Source: Desulfobacteraceae bacterium
GTDB lineage: Bacteria > Desulfobacterota > Desulfobacteria > Desulfobacterales > Desulfobacteraceae
NCBI GenBank assembly: GCA_024225635.1
Contig: JAAEMK010000106.1
Coordinates: 1 to 64,000, forward strand
Length of the DNA: 64,000 nt
Reading direction: 5' to 3'
The notes beneath the pieces were generated by a model, which saw only the letters and a list, made by a program, of their open reading frames with translations, did no database searches and had not been told where the DNA came from. The first letter of the stretch is position 1. Every line of letters starts with the position of its first letter. Positions 57,157 to 64,000 of the stretch are shown here, in pieces. A program made the position numbers and the translations under genes.

Positions 57157-59629
57157 GCTGGCGGCCCACAAACGGCTCATCGCACTGGCCGGCCAGCCGA
57201 ACTGCGGTAAATCAACGGTGTTCAATGCGATCACCGGGGCCAGCCAGCACGTTGCAAACTACCCGGGCGTGACAGTTGAGAAGCTGTCGGGCTCCTGCTC
57301 CATCAACGGCAGCCGGGTGGAGATCGTGGACCTTCCAGGCACCTACTCCCTGACCTCCTTCTCCCCCGAGGAAAAGGTATCCAGGGACTTCATCCTCCAT
57401 GACAAACCAGAGACCATCATCAACGTGGCGGATGCCTCCAGCATCAAGCGAAGCCTCTACCTCACCTTCCAGCTCCTGGAGATGGAGACCCCGGTCATCC
57501 TGGACCTGAACATGATGGATGTGGCCGTAAAAAAGGGAATGACCATTGATGCCGCAGGACTTGCCCGGGAGCTTGGCATCCCGGTGGTTCCAACGGCCAT
57601 CAAGCGCGGAGAAGGCAAGAAAACGCTTATTGAAACCGTTGATAAATCCATCTCATCCGGTTTCACTTCCGATTTCAAGGTGGATTACGGCCCCATGGAA
57701 CCCGCCATAGAAGCCGTCTCATCCGCGATCACGGCCTCAACCGGCGCCTTTTCCTACCCCCTGAGATGGCTTGCCATCAAGCTCATGGAGGGGGATACCG
57801 AGGTGGAAAAACTTATCAACGCCACCATGCCCGAGTCAGGCAAAATCCTTGACCAGGTCAAAGGGGAGCAGCGCAGATTCAGCCAGAGCCAGGGGGAATC
57901 ACCGGAAAAACACATTGCCTACGCCCGCTACAGGGAAGCGGACCGGCTCAACGCCGCCTTCATTACCCAGAAGCCGATGACGAGCAAGAGCCTCACGGAC
58001 AAGATAGACGCGGTTGTGTGCCACAAATTCCTTGGCCCTGTCATCCTTGCCCTGGTCGTATTCGCCCTGTACAATCTATCCATCGTCCAGGGATATAAGA
58101 TCACCAACTACACCTGGCCGCTCCTGGCCAAGCTGAGGATCTTCACCGAATGGATCATGCCCGATCCGGGCTTCATTACCGAACCCATGATCCGTTCCCT
58201 CTCCCTCTGGTTTGTGGACAGCGTCAATGCCCTGCTCAATTACGTCCCCATCTTCTTCATCCTCTTTTCCCTGATCGCCATCCTCGAGGACAGCGGCTAC
58301 ATGCCCAGGATGGCCTTTATCCTGGACAGGCTGCTCGCCCGGTTCGGCCTCCACGGACAGTCCACGCTCCCCATGGTGCTCGGGGGCGTCTATGTGGGAG
58401 GATGCGCAGTGCCGGCCATCATGTCCACCAAGGGCATCCCCGATGAAAAGGCAAGATTCGCCACCATGATGATCATTCCCATGCTCAACTGCCTGGCAAA
58501 GATCCCCCTCTATATCCTGATCATCAACATCTACTTTGCGGACCACAAATCCCTGCTCATGGTCTTCATCGCCACCATCACCCTGATGCTGGCCCTGCCG
58601 GTGGCCAAAATCCTCACCATGACCCTGCTGAAGAACAAACCCAGCGAACCCTTTATCATGGAGCTGCCCACCTACCACCTTCCCACCGTTTCAGGCGTCC
58701 TGAAACGGGCGCTGGAGCGAATCTGGATGTTCCTGAAAAAGATCGTCACCATTGTTGCCGCGGTTGCCGTGGTGATCTTCGCGCTTCTCCAGTTCCCCGG
58801 GCTCACGGATGAAAGAAAAGCGTGGTACGACGATCAGGCGGAGGTCGCCATGGAGACCTTTCACAAGAAGATGGCAAACACCTCCTTTGGCGAAGCCTTG
58901 ACCACCAATGACTCGGCCATGGAGCTCATCCTGTTCGCGGACAGGTACAAGAACGCCAGAATGGGAGCCGGCAAGGCCGCCATGGCAAAGATCAACACCC
59001 GGTTCAAATTGGAAAACCCGACCTTCCACGCCATTACCACGGGCAAGGGGAGCAAGGAGGCGAAGAAGGCCAAGCGCACCCTGAAAAAGCTCTCCCAGGC
59101 ACGAAAAAAGCTGCTTAGGGGAATCAAGCAGGAGAAGATCCGGAACAGCTTTCTGGGAAAATTCGGCCAGGCCCTGGAGCCTGTCACCCAATGGGCAGGG
59201 TTCAACTGGCGGGTCAACATCGCCCTGTTGAGTTCCTTTGCAGCCAAGGAGAGCACGGTTGCAACCCTGGGGGTTCTCTACCAGCAGGAGGCGGACATGG
59301 AGAACCAGAGCCTTGAAAAAAGGATGAAAGAGGGAGAAAAGGGATTTACCCAGCTCCACGCCCTGGCGCTTCTCCTGATGATGGCCCTGTTTCCGCCCTG
59401 TGTGGCCACCATGATCACCATGAAGATCCAGTCGGGATCGGTAAAGATGATGCTCATCAGCTTTGGCTATCAATCCCTGCTGGGATTCACGGTTGCGGCA
59501 TCGGTGTTCACCATCTCATCCCTGCTCGGACTCACGGGGCTGCAGGCGATGTTCGGATTCTGGTTTTTAGCCCTGCTTGGCGCAGTGGCAATGGGATTTA
59601 TCAATCCCAAAAAAGATATCACAATTTAA
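57140..59629 (+). CDS. feoB: Ferrous iron transport protein B
   Basis: This 829-residue Fe(II) transporter has an N-terminal G domain: G1 GQPNCGKS at 18-25, G3 DLPGTYSLT, and NMMD for base recognition. A helical insertion domain follows, then the membrane core with gate motifs (GGVYVGGCAVPAIMSTKGI and SFAAKESTVATLGVLY). A Lys-rich cytoplasmic insert of about 130 residues lies between the last gate regions (about 560-690), longer than in E. coli FeoB. It imports Fe2+ across the inner membrane. I use the ATG at 57140 (GAGG 7 bp upstream); 57125 is an alternative. Confidence 0.97.
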   Translation: MLKSAELAAHKRLIALAGQPNCGKSTVFNAITGASQHVANYPGVTVEKLSGSCSINGSRVEIVDLPGTYSLTSFSPEEKVSRDFILHDKPETIINVADASSIKRSLYLTFQLLEMETPVILDLNMMDVAVKKGMTIDAAGLARELGIPVVPTAIKRGEGKKTLIETVDKSISSGFTSDFKVDYGPMEPAIEAVSSAITASTGAFSYPLRWLAIKLMEGDTEVEKLINATMPESGKILDQVKGEQRRFSQSQGESPEKHIAYARYREADRLNAAFITQKPMTSKSLTDKIDAVVCHKFLGPVILALVVFALYNLSIVQGYKITNYTWPLLAKLRIFTEWIMPDPGFITEPMIRSLSLWFVDSVNALLNYVPIFFILFSLIAILEDSGYMPRMAFILDRLLARFGLHGQSTLPMVLGGVYVGGCAVPAIMSTKGIPDEKARFATMMIIPMLNCLAKIPLYILIINIYFADHKSLLMVFIATITLMLALPVAKILTMTLLKNKPSEPFIMELPTYHLPTVSGVLKRALERIWMFLKKIVTIVAAVAVVIFALLQFPGLTDERKAWYDDQAEVAMETFHKKMANTSFGEALTTNDSAMELILFADRYKNARMGAGKAAMAKINTRFKLENPTFHAITTGKGSKEAKKAKRTLKKLSQARKKLLRGIKQEKIRNSFLGKFGQALEPVTQWAGFNWRVNIALLSSFAAKESTVATLGVLYQQEADMENQSLEKRMKEGEKGFTQLHALALLLMMALFPPCVATMITMKIQSGSVKMMLISFGYQSLLGFTVAASVFTISSLLGLTGLQAMFGFWFLALLGAVAMGFINPKKDITI

Positions 59630-59640
59630 AGGAGATCATC

Positions 59641-59958
59641 ATGATCAAGAAAGGTTTTATCGCGACAATACTCATATCCCTCTTCATGGCGGCCCCGGCA
59701 TTGGCCCACACCCCCCTGTGCAGCTGCTGGGACGAAGGGGACGGCACCATCACCTGCGAAGGAGGATTTTCCGACGGTTCCTCTGCCCAAGGCGTCGTGA
59801 TGTACGTCAACGAGAAGAACGGAAAAACCCTATTCAAGGGCCAGATGAACGAATTCAGCGAGTTTTCGTTCAAAAAACCCTCCCAGTCCTACACCGTCAT
59901 ATTTGACGCGGGGGAAGGACACAAGGTTGAAGTGAACGGCGAGGAGATCGTCGAATAA
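59641..59958 (+). CDS. Small exported protein linked to feoB
   Basis: This 105-residue protein has a signal peptide (MIKKGFIATILISLFMAAPALA) and a mature part opening HTPLCSCW, followed by an immunoglobulin-like beta-rich domain (residues 40-100, ending VEVNGEEI). The N-terminal His and Cys pair may bind metal. It starts 11 bp after feoB with its own AAAGGAG. The mature domain resembles the C-terminal part of DUF4198-type proteins, one of which is the next gene. A periplasmic iron-handling role is inferred from context. Confidence 0.8.
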   Translation: MIKKGFIATILISLFMAAPALAHTPLCSCWDEGDGTITCEGGFSDGSSAQGVVMYVNEKNGKTLFKGQMNEFSEFSFKKPSQSYTVIFDAGEGHKVEVNGEEIVE

Positions 59959-60038
59959 TTTTTTTACCCGTTAAGTTTGGCTCAACAAATTTAATTTCAC
60001 ACACAGGATCAATTCAACAAACAAAACAAGGAGAAAAG

Positions 60039-60839
60039 ATGAACGCAAAAAATCTGATCACTGCGGGAATTATAGGACTTGTCATGGCCGCCACTCCGGC
60101 CTTTGCCCACTTCCAGATGATATACACCCCCAAGGCCGCCATGGAAAAGGGCAGCACCATCGACATGAAGCTGGTGTTCACCCACCCCTTTGAGGCGGGG
60201 CACACCATGGACATGGGCACACCGGAGAATTTCAAGGTGCTCCACAAGGAGAAGATGAAAGATCTTTCCGCCACCCTCAAGCCCGTCACATGGCAGAGCC
60301 TCACAAACAGCGGCCAGGCCTATGAAACCTCCTACAAGCTTCGGGGCATGGGCGACTGGATCTTCTCCCTCACTCCGGCCCCCTATTACGAGGCGTCCGA
60401 GGATGTCTACATCCAGCAGATCACCAAAACCGTTGTCAACGTAGGCGGCTCCCCAACAGACTGGGATGCCGAGGTGGGCCTGCCCGCCGAGATCGTACCC
60501 CTGGACAAGCCCTATGCCATCTGGACCGGTTCCACCTTCCGGGGCATCGTCACCAGCAACGGCAAGCCGGTTCCCTTTGCCGAGATCGAGGTGGAGTACA
60601 TGAACCACGAGCCCATCATGAACAGCAACAGCTTTGCAAAAGAGGCAAAGGCCGAGGCGCCCCAGGATTCCTTCATCACCATGGGCATCAAGACCAACGC
60701 CTTTGGCGAGTTCTCCTTCGGCATCCCCAAGGCGGGCTGGTGGGGATTCTGCGCCCTGGGCGTCGGCCCTGTAAAGGAGTACAAAGGCAAAGAGCTTTCC
60801 CAGGATGCCGTTATCTGGGTCAATGCCCAGGATATGTAA
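60039..60839 (+). CDS. DUF4198-domain periplasmic protein
   Basis: This 266-residue exported protein has a signal peptide ending PAFA. The mature N-terminus is HFQMIYTPKA, the first-residue His typical of DUF4198 (associated with Ni/Co and Fe transport loci). The C-terminal part contains GKPVPFAEIEVEYMN and GEFSFGIPKAGWWGFCAL. The likely role is periplasmic metal binding or delivery to FeoB or an outer-membrane channel. A Shine-Dalgarno AAGGAG precedes the ATG, and an AAGTTTGG half-site sits in the leader. It is flanked downstream by a REP-like repeat. Confidence 0.87.
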   Translation: MNAKNLITAGIIGLVMAATPAFAHFQMIYTPKAAMEKGSTIDMKLVFTHPFEAGHTMDMGTPENFKVLHKEKMKDLSATLKPVTWQSLTNSGQAYETSYKLRGMGDWIFSLTPAPYYEASEDVYIQQITKTVVNVGGSPTDWDAEVGLPAEIVPLDKPYAIWTGSTFRGIVTSNGKPVPFAEIEVEYMNHEPIMNSNSFAKEAKAEAPQDSFITMGIKTNAFGEFSFGIPKAGWWGFCALGVGPVKEYKGKELSQDAVIWVNAQDM

Positions 60840-60849
60840 TTAAACAGAA

Positions 60850-60872
60850 GGGGTCAGGCTTAGCCTAACCCC
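60850..60872. repeat. REP-like element, short form
   Basis: GGGGTCAGGCTTAGCCTAACCCC folds on itself and is followed by CGAAGAC. It shares the GGGGTCAGGCTTAGC start and CCCCGAAGAC end with the longer palindrome at 61972-62034. It lies between the DUF4198 and LbtU-like genes. Confidence 0.75.
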
Positions 60873-60917
60873 GAAGACTAAAGCCAGACCAAAACGAAAA
60901 GGAAGTTAAGAAAAAAG

Positions 60918-61958
60918 ATGAAAAGAAGAAGTTTCACCACGAGTGCGGTTCTCTCGCTAATTGGATGTTTCACCCTTGCGACCAGCGCATTTGCCCTGGA
61001 CGTGAACGATTTCACCCCGGAAAAGATCAAACTTTCAGGCACCATCGAGATAGAGGCCGGGTTTGAGAACAATGATATTGAAAATGAAGATACAAGCGAC
61101 ATCTCCCTTGCCACGGCAGAGCTTGGCATTGAAGCGAAACCGGTAGACTGGCTCACGGGTTTTGCCCTGCTTTCATGGGATGACGATGAAGATAAAATCA
61201 TATTTGACGAAGCCCATATCACCCTTGGGGCGACCGATACCATTCCCTACTATCTCCAGGCCGGTAAATTCTACATGCCCTTTGGTGTGTTTGCGACGAA
61301 CATGATCTCAGACCCCCTGACCCTGGAGTTTGCAGAGGTTGCGGACACAGGCGCCCAGCTGGGCATTGAGGTGTCGGGCTTCCGTGGCTCCGTATACACC
61401 TTCAACGGAGAGACAGACGAGGACGATGAGGACGACAAGCTCTGCTGCTTTGGCGCCTCAGTCGGCTATGCCGTTGAAACAGAGGCTTTCACCCTTGCAG
61501 CCGGTGCGGACTGGATCAACAACGTCCTCGAATCCGACACCATGAACGAATATGTCACCGGCACGGGCGACCTTAAAGATTATGTGCCGGGCTTTGGCCT
61601 CAATGCCATGGCCGGTTTTGGTCCCATGGTGTTCATGGCTGAGTACCTGGCCGCCGCCGACGACATCGAGTTTACCGATGGAGCCAAGCATGAAGCCCCT
61701 TCCGTGTGGGCCATCGAAGCCGGCTACACCCTTGAAATAGCAGGTAAGGAAACCACCTTTGCCCTGGCTTACCAGGCGACCAAGGATGCTGAGGAGATCC
61801 TGCCCGAATCAAAGATCCTGACATCCGTGGGTGTCGGCATCACAGACGCACTCTCCGTGGCCCTGGAGTATTCAAAGGCAGACGACTATTCCGTCTCTGA
61901 CGGGGGTACCGGAAACGATGTGGACGCGGTAACAATGCAGCTGGCCCTTGAATTCTAA
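60918..61958 (+). CDS. LbtU-family siderophore porin-like outer-membrane protein
   Basis: This 346-residue outer-membrane beta-barrel has a signal peptide (about 26 residues, ending SAFA). Alternating strands end in the C-terminal aromatic LALEF. The family-typical segments are ITLGATDTIPYYLQAGKFYMPFG and MISDPLTLEFAEVADTGAQLG, as in LbtU, the Legionella siderophore (legiobactin) receptor. It is strongly acidic, with DDEDDK loops. With feoAB and DUF4198 upstream it points to iron entry across the outer membrane. The exact ligand is unknown. Confidence 0.85.
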   Translation: MKRRSFTTSAVLSLIGCFTLATSAFALDVNDFTPEKIKLSGTIEIEAGFENNDIENEDTSDISLATAELGIEAKPVDWLTGFALLSWDDDEDKIIFDEAHITLGATDTIPYYLQAGKFYMPFGVFATNMISDPLTLEFAEVADTGAQLGIEVSGFRGSVYTFNGETDEDDEDDKLCCFGASVGYAVETEAFTLAAGADWINNVLESDTMNEYVTGTGDLKDYVPGFGLNAMAGFGPMVFMAEYLAAADDIEFTDGAKHEAPSVWAIEAGYTLEIAGKETTFALAYQATKDAEEILPESKILTSVGVGITDALSVALEYSKADDYSVSDGGTGNDVDAVTMQLALEF

Positions 61959-61971
61959 ATAAAAAATAAAA

Positions 61972-62034
61972 GGGGTCAGGCTTAGCTTATTCTGGTTGTT
62001 GGTACAACAACCAGAATAAGCTAAGCCTGACCCC
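61972..62034. repeat. REP-like perfect palindrome with 29-bp arms
   Basis: It begins GGGGTCAGGCTTAGCTTATT. The 29-bp arms are exactly complementary around a GGTAC centre. It belongs to the GGGGTCAGG repeat family and would form a very stable hairpin between the LbtU-like and MoxR genes. Single-ended copies of the same start lie at 16227 and 26346. Confidence 0.9.
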
Positions 62035-62048
62035 GAAGACCGAGAATT

Positions 62049-63032
62049 ATGAAAGCATCCAACATATCAGAATCCATCCAGACCCTTGCCCCCACGGGCC
62101 AGCCCATATTTCTATGGGGCCCTCCGGGGGTCGGCAAGAGCCAGGTGGTAAAGACAACCGCTAAGGCCATGGGCATCGACCTAATCGATGTCAGGGCCAT
62201 CCTCCTGGACCCCGTGGACCTCAGGGGACTTCCCCGGATCAGCCGGGAGGGGCTCTCCCAATGGTGCGCCCCGGAATTCCTGCCCCGCCAGGGCCGGGGA
62301 ATCCTCTTTCTTGACGAACTCAACGCGGCCCCGCCCCTGGTCCAGGCCGCATGCTACCAGCTTATCCTGGACAGACGCCTGGGGGAGTACGAGCTGCCCG
62401 AGGGGTGGACCGTCATCGCGGCCGGCAACCGGGAAACGGACAGGGCCGTCACCCACCGGATGCCCTCGGCCCTGGCCAACCGATTTGTCCACATCGATTT
62501 TTCCGTGGATCTTACGGAATGGATCGCCTGGGCCAATGATACCGCCATAGCCCCGGAAGTGATCGCCTTCCTCAGGTTCAGGCCCACACTGCTCCACAAC
62601 TTTGACCCGGAGACCAACACCAAGGCCTTTCCCTCGCCGCGCTCCTGGGAATTTGTCTCCAACCTGGTAACCTCCAAACCCGCCCCCCACCTGTTTAACG
62701 AACTTGTCCAGGGAACGGTGGGCAAGGGAGCGGCAGCGGAATTTGCAGGCTTCATCAAAATCTGGCAGGAGCTGCCCTCCGCCCGGAGAATCCTGGACAA
62801 TCCCAGCGAGATCGACATTCCCAAGGACCCGGCCATCCTGTTTGCCATGTGCGAAATGCTGGGCCATGCCGTCACCAGGACCGACATGGAGGCGGTGGTT
62901 CTATTTGCCTCCCGGCTACCGGCGGAATTCGGCGTCCTCCTCATGCGGGAGGCGGTGCGAAACGAGAACAGCCTTGTCCACACCCCGGCCTTTACCGAGT
63001 GGGCCAAAACCAACTGCGATGTCCTGGTCTGA
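62049..63032 (+). CDS. MoxR-family AAA+ ATPase
   Basis: This 327-residue AAA+ protein of the MoxR/BchI clade has Walker A WGPPGVGKSQ at about 24-33, Walker B GILFLDELNAA and sensor 1 VIAAGNRETD, followed by an arginine-finger region ALANRFVHIDF. MoxR ATPases act as chaperones that mature cofactor-containing enzymes, usually with a von Willebrand factor A partner. Such a partner is encoded 15 bp downstream. The client is not evident from the window. Confidence 0.93.
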   Translation: MKASNISESIQTLAPTGQPIFLWGPPGVGKSQVVKTTAKAMGIDLIDVRAILLDPVDLRGLPRISREGLSQWCAPEFLPRQGRGILFLDELNAAPPLVQAACYQLILDRRLGEYELPEGWTVIAAGNRETDRAVTHRMPSALANRFVHIDFSVDLTEWIAWANDTAIAPEVIAFLRFRPTLLHNFDPETNTKAFPSPRSWEFVSNLVTSKPAPHLFNELVQGTVGKGAAAEFAGFIKIWQELPSARRILDNPSEIDIPKDPAILFAMCEMLGHAVTRTDMEAVVLFASRLPAEFGVLLMREAVRNENSLVHTPAFTEWAKTNCDVLV

Positions 63033-63047
63033 CAGGTAGAGACAACA

Positions 63048-64000
63048 ATGAAAAACCCCAAAGCCCATACCAAAATCCTGAAGGCAAGGACCGCCCTTGT
63101 CCTGAACCACCCGTTCTTTGCGTCCCTTGCCCTGCGCCTCACCGTCAAGGAGGACCCCTCCTGCGAAACCGCCTGGACCGACGGCCGTGTATTTGCCTAC
63201 AACCCCGACTATGTCAACATCCTGCCGTCGGACAAACTCCTGGGGCTTGCCGCCCACACGGTGATGCACCCGGCCTGCAACCACCACACCCGGCGTAACG
63301 ACCGGGACCCGGACCTGTGGAACCGGGCCTGCGACTACGCCATCAACCCGATCCTCCTGGAGGCGGGCCTCACCCTGCCGGACGGCTTTCTCTTTGACGA
63401 ACAATACAAGGGAAAGAGCGCGGACGCGGTCTATGAAAGCCTTGTCGCCCAGAAAAGCGACAACCAGGAGAAAAAGGATGCCCCGGATCAGGAGAAAGAC
63501 GACAAGACCGACACCGACCTTGAGGAGGAAGAGGAAGCGCCGGTAAAGGCAAAACCCGGGAAAGAGGAGAAGGACTCCCAGGCGTCCGACGACTCGGACG
63601 ATGCCACGGGCGACCCGGGAAAATCGGGGGAGATCCGGGACATGACACCCCCCGATGCCGACCAGAGCGACGACCACGAGACCGACTGGGACGAGGCGCT
63701 GATTCAGGCGGCAACCAATGCAAGGGGAATGGGAAAACTGCCTGCGGGCCTCGACCTATTCATCCAGGAGCGGGTCAATCCCAAGCTGTGCTGGCAGGAG
63801 CTCCTGTCACGGTTCATCGAAACCTCGGCAAGGTCGGACTACTCCTGGGTCACCCCCAACCGGCGCTATGTGCACCAGGGCCTCTATCTGCCCTCCCTGA
63901 GAAACAATGAACTCGCCGACATCGTCATTGCCGTGGACACCTCGGGCAGCATCCAGGCAACAGAGACCGACCAGTTTGCCGCGGAACTCTCCGCCATCAT
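63048..64000 (+). CDS. VWA-like / DUF2201 metallopeptidase-like protein (partial)
   Basis: The coding sequence starts at 63048 and runs off the right edge. The N-terminal part (to about 130) resembles the DUF2201 metallopeptidase-like domain: LLGLAAHTVMHPACNHHTRR stands where relatives have a HExxH-type zinc motif, with the Glu replaced by Thr here. A highly acidic linker (about 140-205) follows, then a VWA-like domain opening with IVIAVDTSGSI (the MIDAS DxSxS). It pairs with the MoxR ATPase upstream. An intact HxxxH could still bind metal, but peptidase activity is doubtful. Confidence 0.88.
   Translation, partial: MKNPKAHTKILKARTALVLNHPFFASLALRLTVKEDPSCETAWTDGRVFAYNPDYVNILPSDKLLGLAAHTVMHPACNHHTRRNDRDPDLWNRACDYAINPILLEAGLTLPDGFLFDEQYKGKSADAVYESLVAQKSDNQEKKDAPDQEKDDKTDTDLEEEEEAPVKAKPGKEEKDSQASDDSDDATGDPGKSGEIRDMTPPDADQSDDHETDWDEALIQAATNARGMGKLPAGLDLFIQERVNPKLCWQELLSRFIETSARSDYSWVTPNRRYVHQGLYLPSLRNNELADIVIAVDTSGSIQATETDQFAAELSAI

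Noticed and set aside
45776..61958. Magnetosome gene island
   Set aside because: No MamA, MamB, MamE, MamK, MamM or MamP-like genes were seen. The ATPase-centred content fits ferrosome or metal-platform loci better.

Overview
The window looks like a chromosome segment from an anaerobic, fairly GC-rich Desulfobacterota (sulfate-reducer-like) bacterium. The case rests on a dense acyl-CoA degradation gene set, a 4-hydroxybutyryl-CoA-dehydratase-like protein, FdhD, a GEMM-I riboswitch in front of a VPxPA-CTERM protein, sigma-54 control, and a Feo iron system with a FeoB-associated Cys-rich peptide. The taxonomic placement is an inference from gene content; there is no rRNA or marker gene here.

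Region 1 (135-26344) is a fatty-acid or unusual carboxylic-acid degradation locus. Twelve minus-strand genes run from an SDR dehydrogenase at 13909 down to a truncated acyl-CoA ligase at 135: SDR, 2x[4Fe-4S] ferredoxin, CrtI-like flavoprotein, two acyl-CoA dehydrogenases, FadD-like ligase, FadB-like hydratase/dehydrogenase, thiolase-fold protein, DUF35, MaoC and two more ligases. A plus-strand arm carries a FadE-size acyl-CoA dehydrogenase, a second CrtI-like flavoprotein, an HpaB/AbfD-family protein and a FadL-like outer-membrane channel. Between the arms lie a sigma-54 activator (TPR-GAF-AAA-Fis) and a novel repetitive helical protein. Near-consensus -24/-12 promoters stand at 13968-13983 (minus) and 21704-21719 (plus). 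Each has a pair of TCAA-N4-TTGA-type sites 50-105 bp upstream, a probable enhancer for the local activator.

Region 2 (26461-32810) holds fdhD, a GlcD-like FAD oxidase, a complete polar amino-acid ABC transporter and an EamA exporter. Region 3 (32855-36892) is a low-GC insertion bounded by about 76-bp direct repeats; it holds a periplasmic binding protein and a complete IS66-family element. Region 4 (36920-43853) holds a PAS histidine kinase beside another solute-binding protein, then a Mut7-C, exported PCMT and membrane spermidine-synthase-like operon. Region 5 (43865-45617) is a c-di-GMP module: a PilZ-LuxR regulator divergent from a c-di-GMP riboswitch and a surface-sorted protein.

Region 6 (45776-61958) is the most unusual part. 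Two facing gene clusters meet at 48.9-49.0 kb. The plus-strand cluster encodes two duplicated SRPBCC proteins, an HTH/membrane protein, a YaaW-family protein and three micro-proteins. The minus-strand cluster encodes two P1B-type ATPases with arginine-rich N-termini that lack CxxC, a glycine-zipper protein with EAEPVK repeats, a protein with ten 14-residue QPAQGQMQQPVYQA repeats, two small membrane proteins and a protein with three FeoA-like repeats. It abuts an iron-uptake cluster (FeoB-associated peptide, feoA, feoB, small exported protein, DUF4198, LbtU-like porin). I read this as a candidate ferrosome-like iron-storage compartment or a P-ATPase metal platform with previously uncharacterised accessory proteins. 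The window ends in a MoxR ATPase and the start of a VWA/DUF2201 protein. REP-like palindromes of the GGGGTCAGG and GGGGACAG type are scattered between genes.
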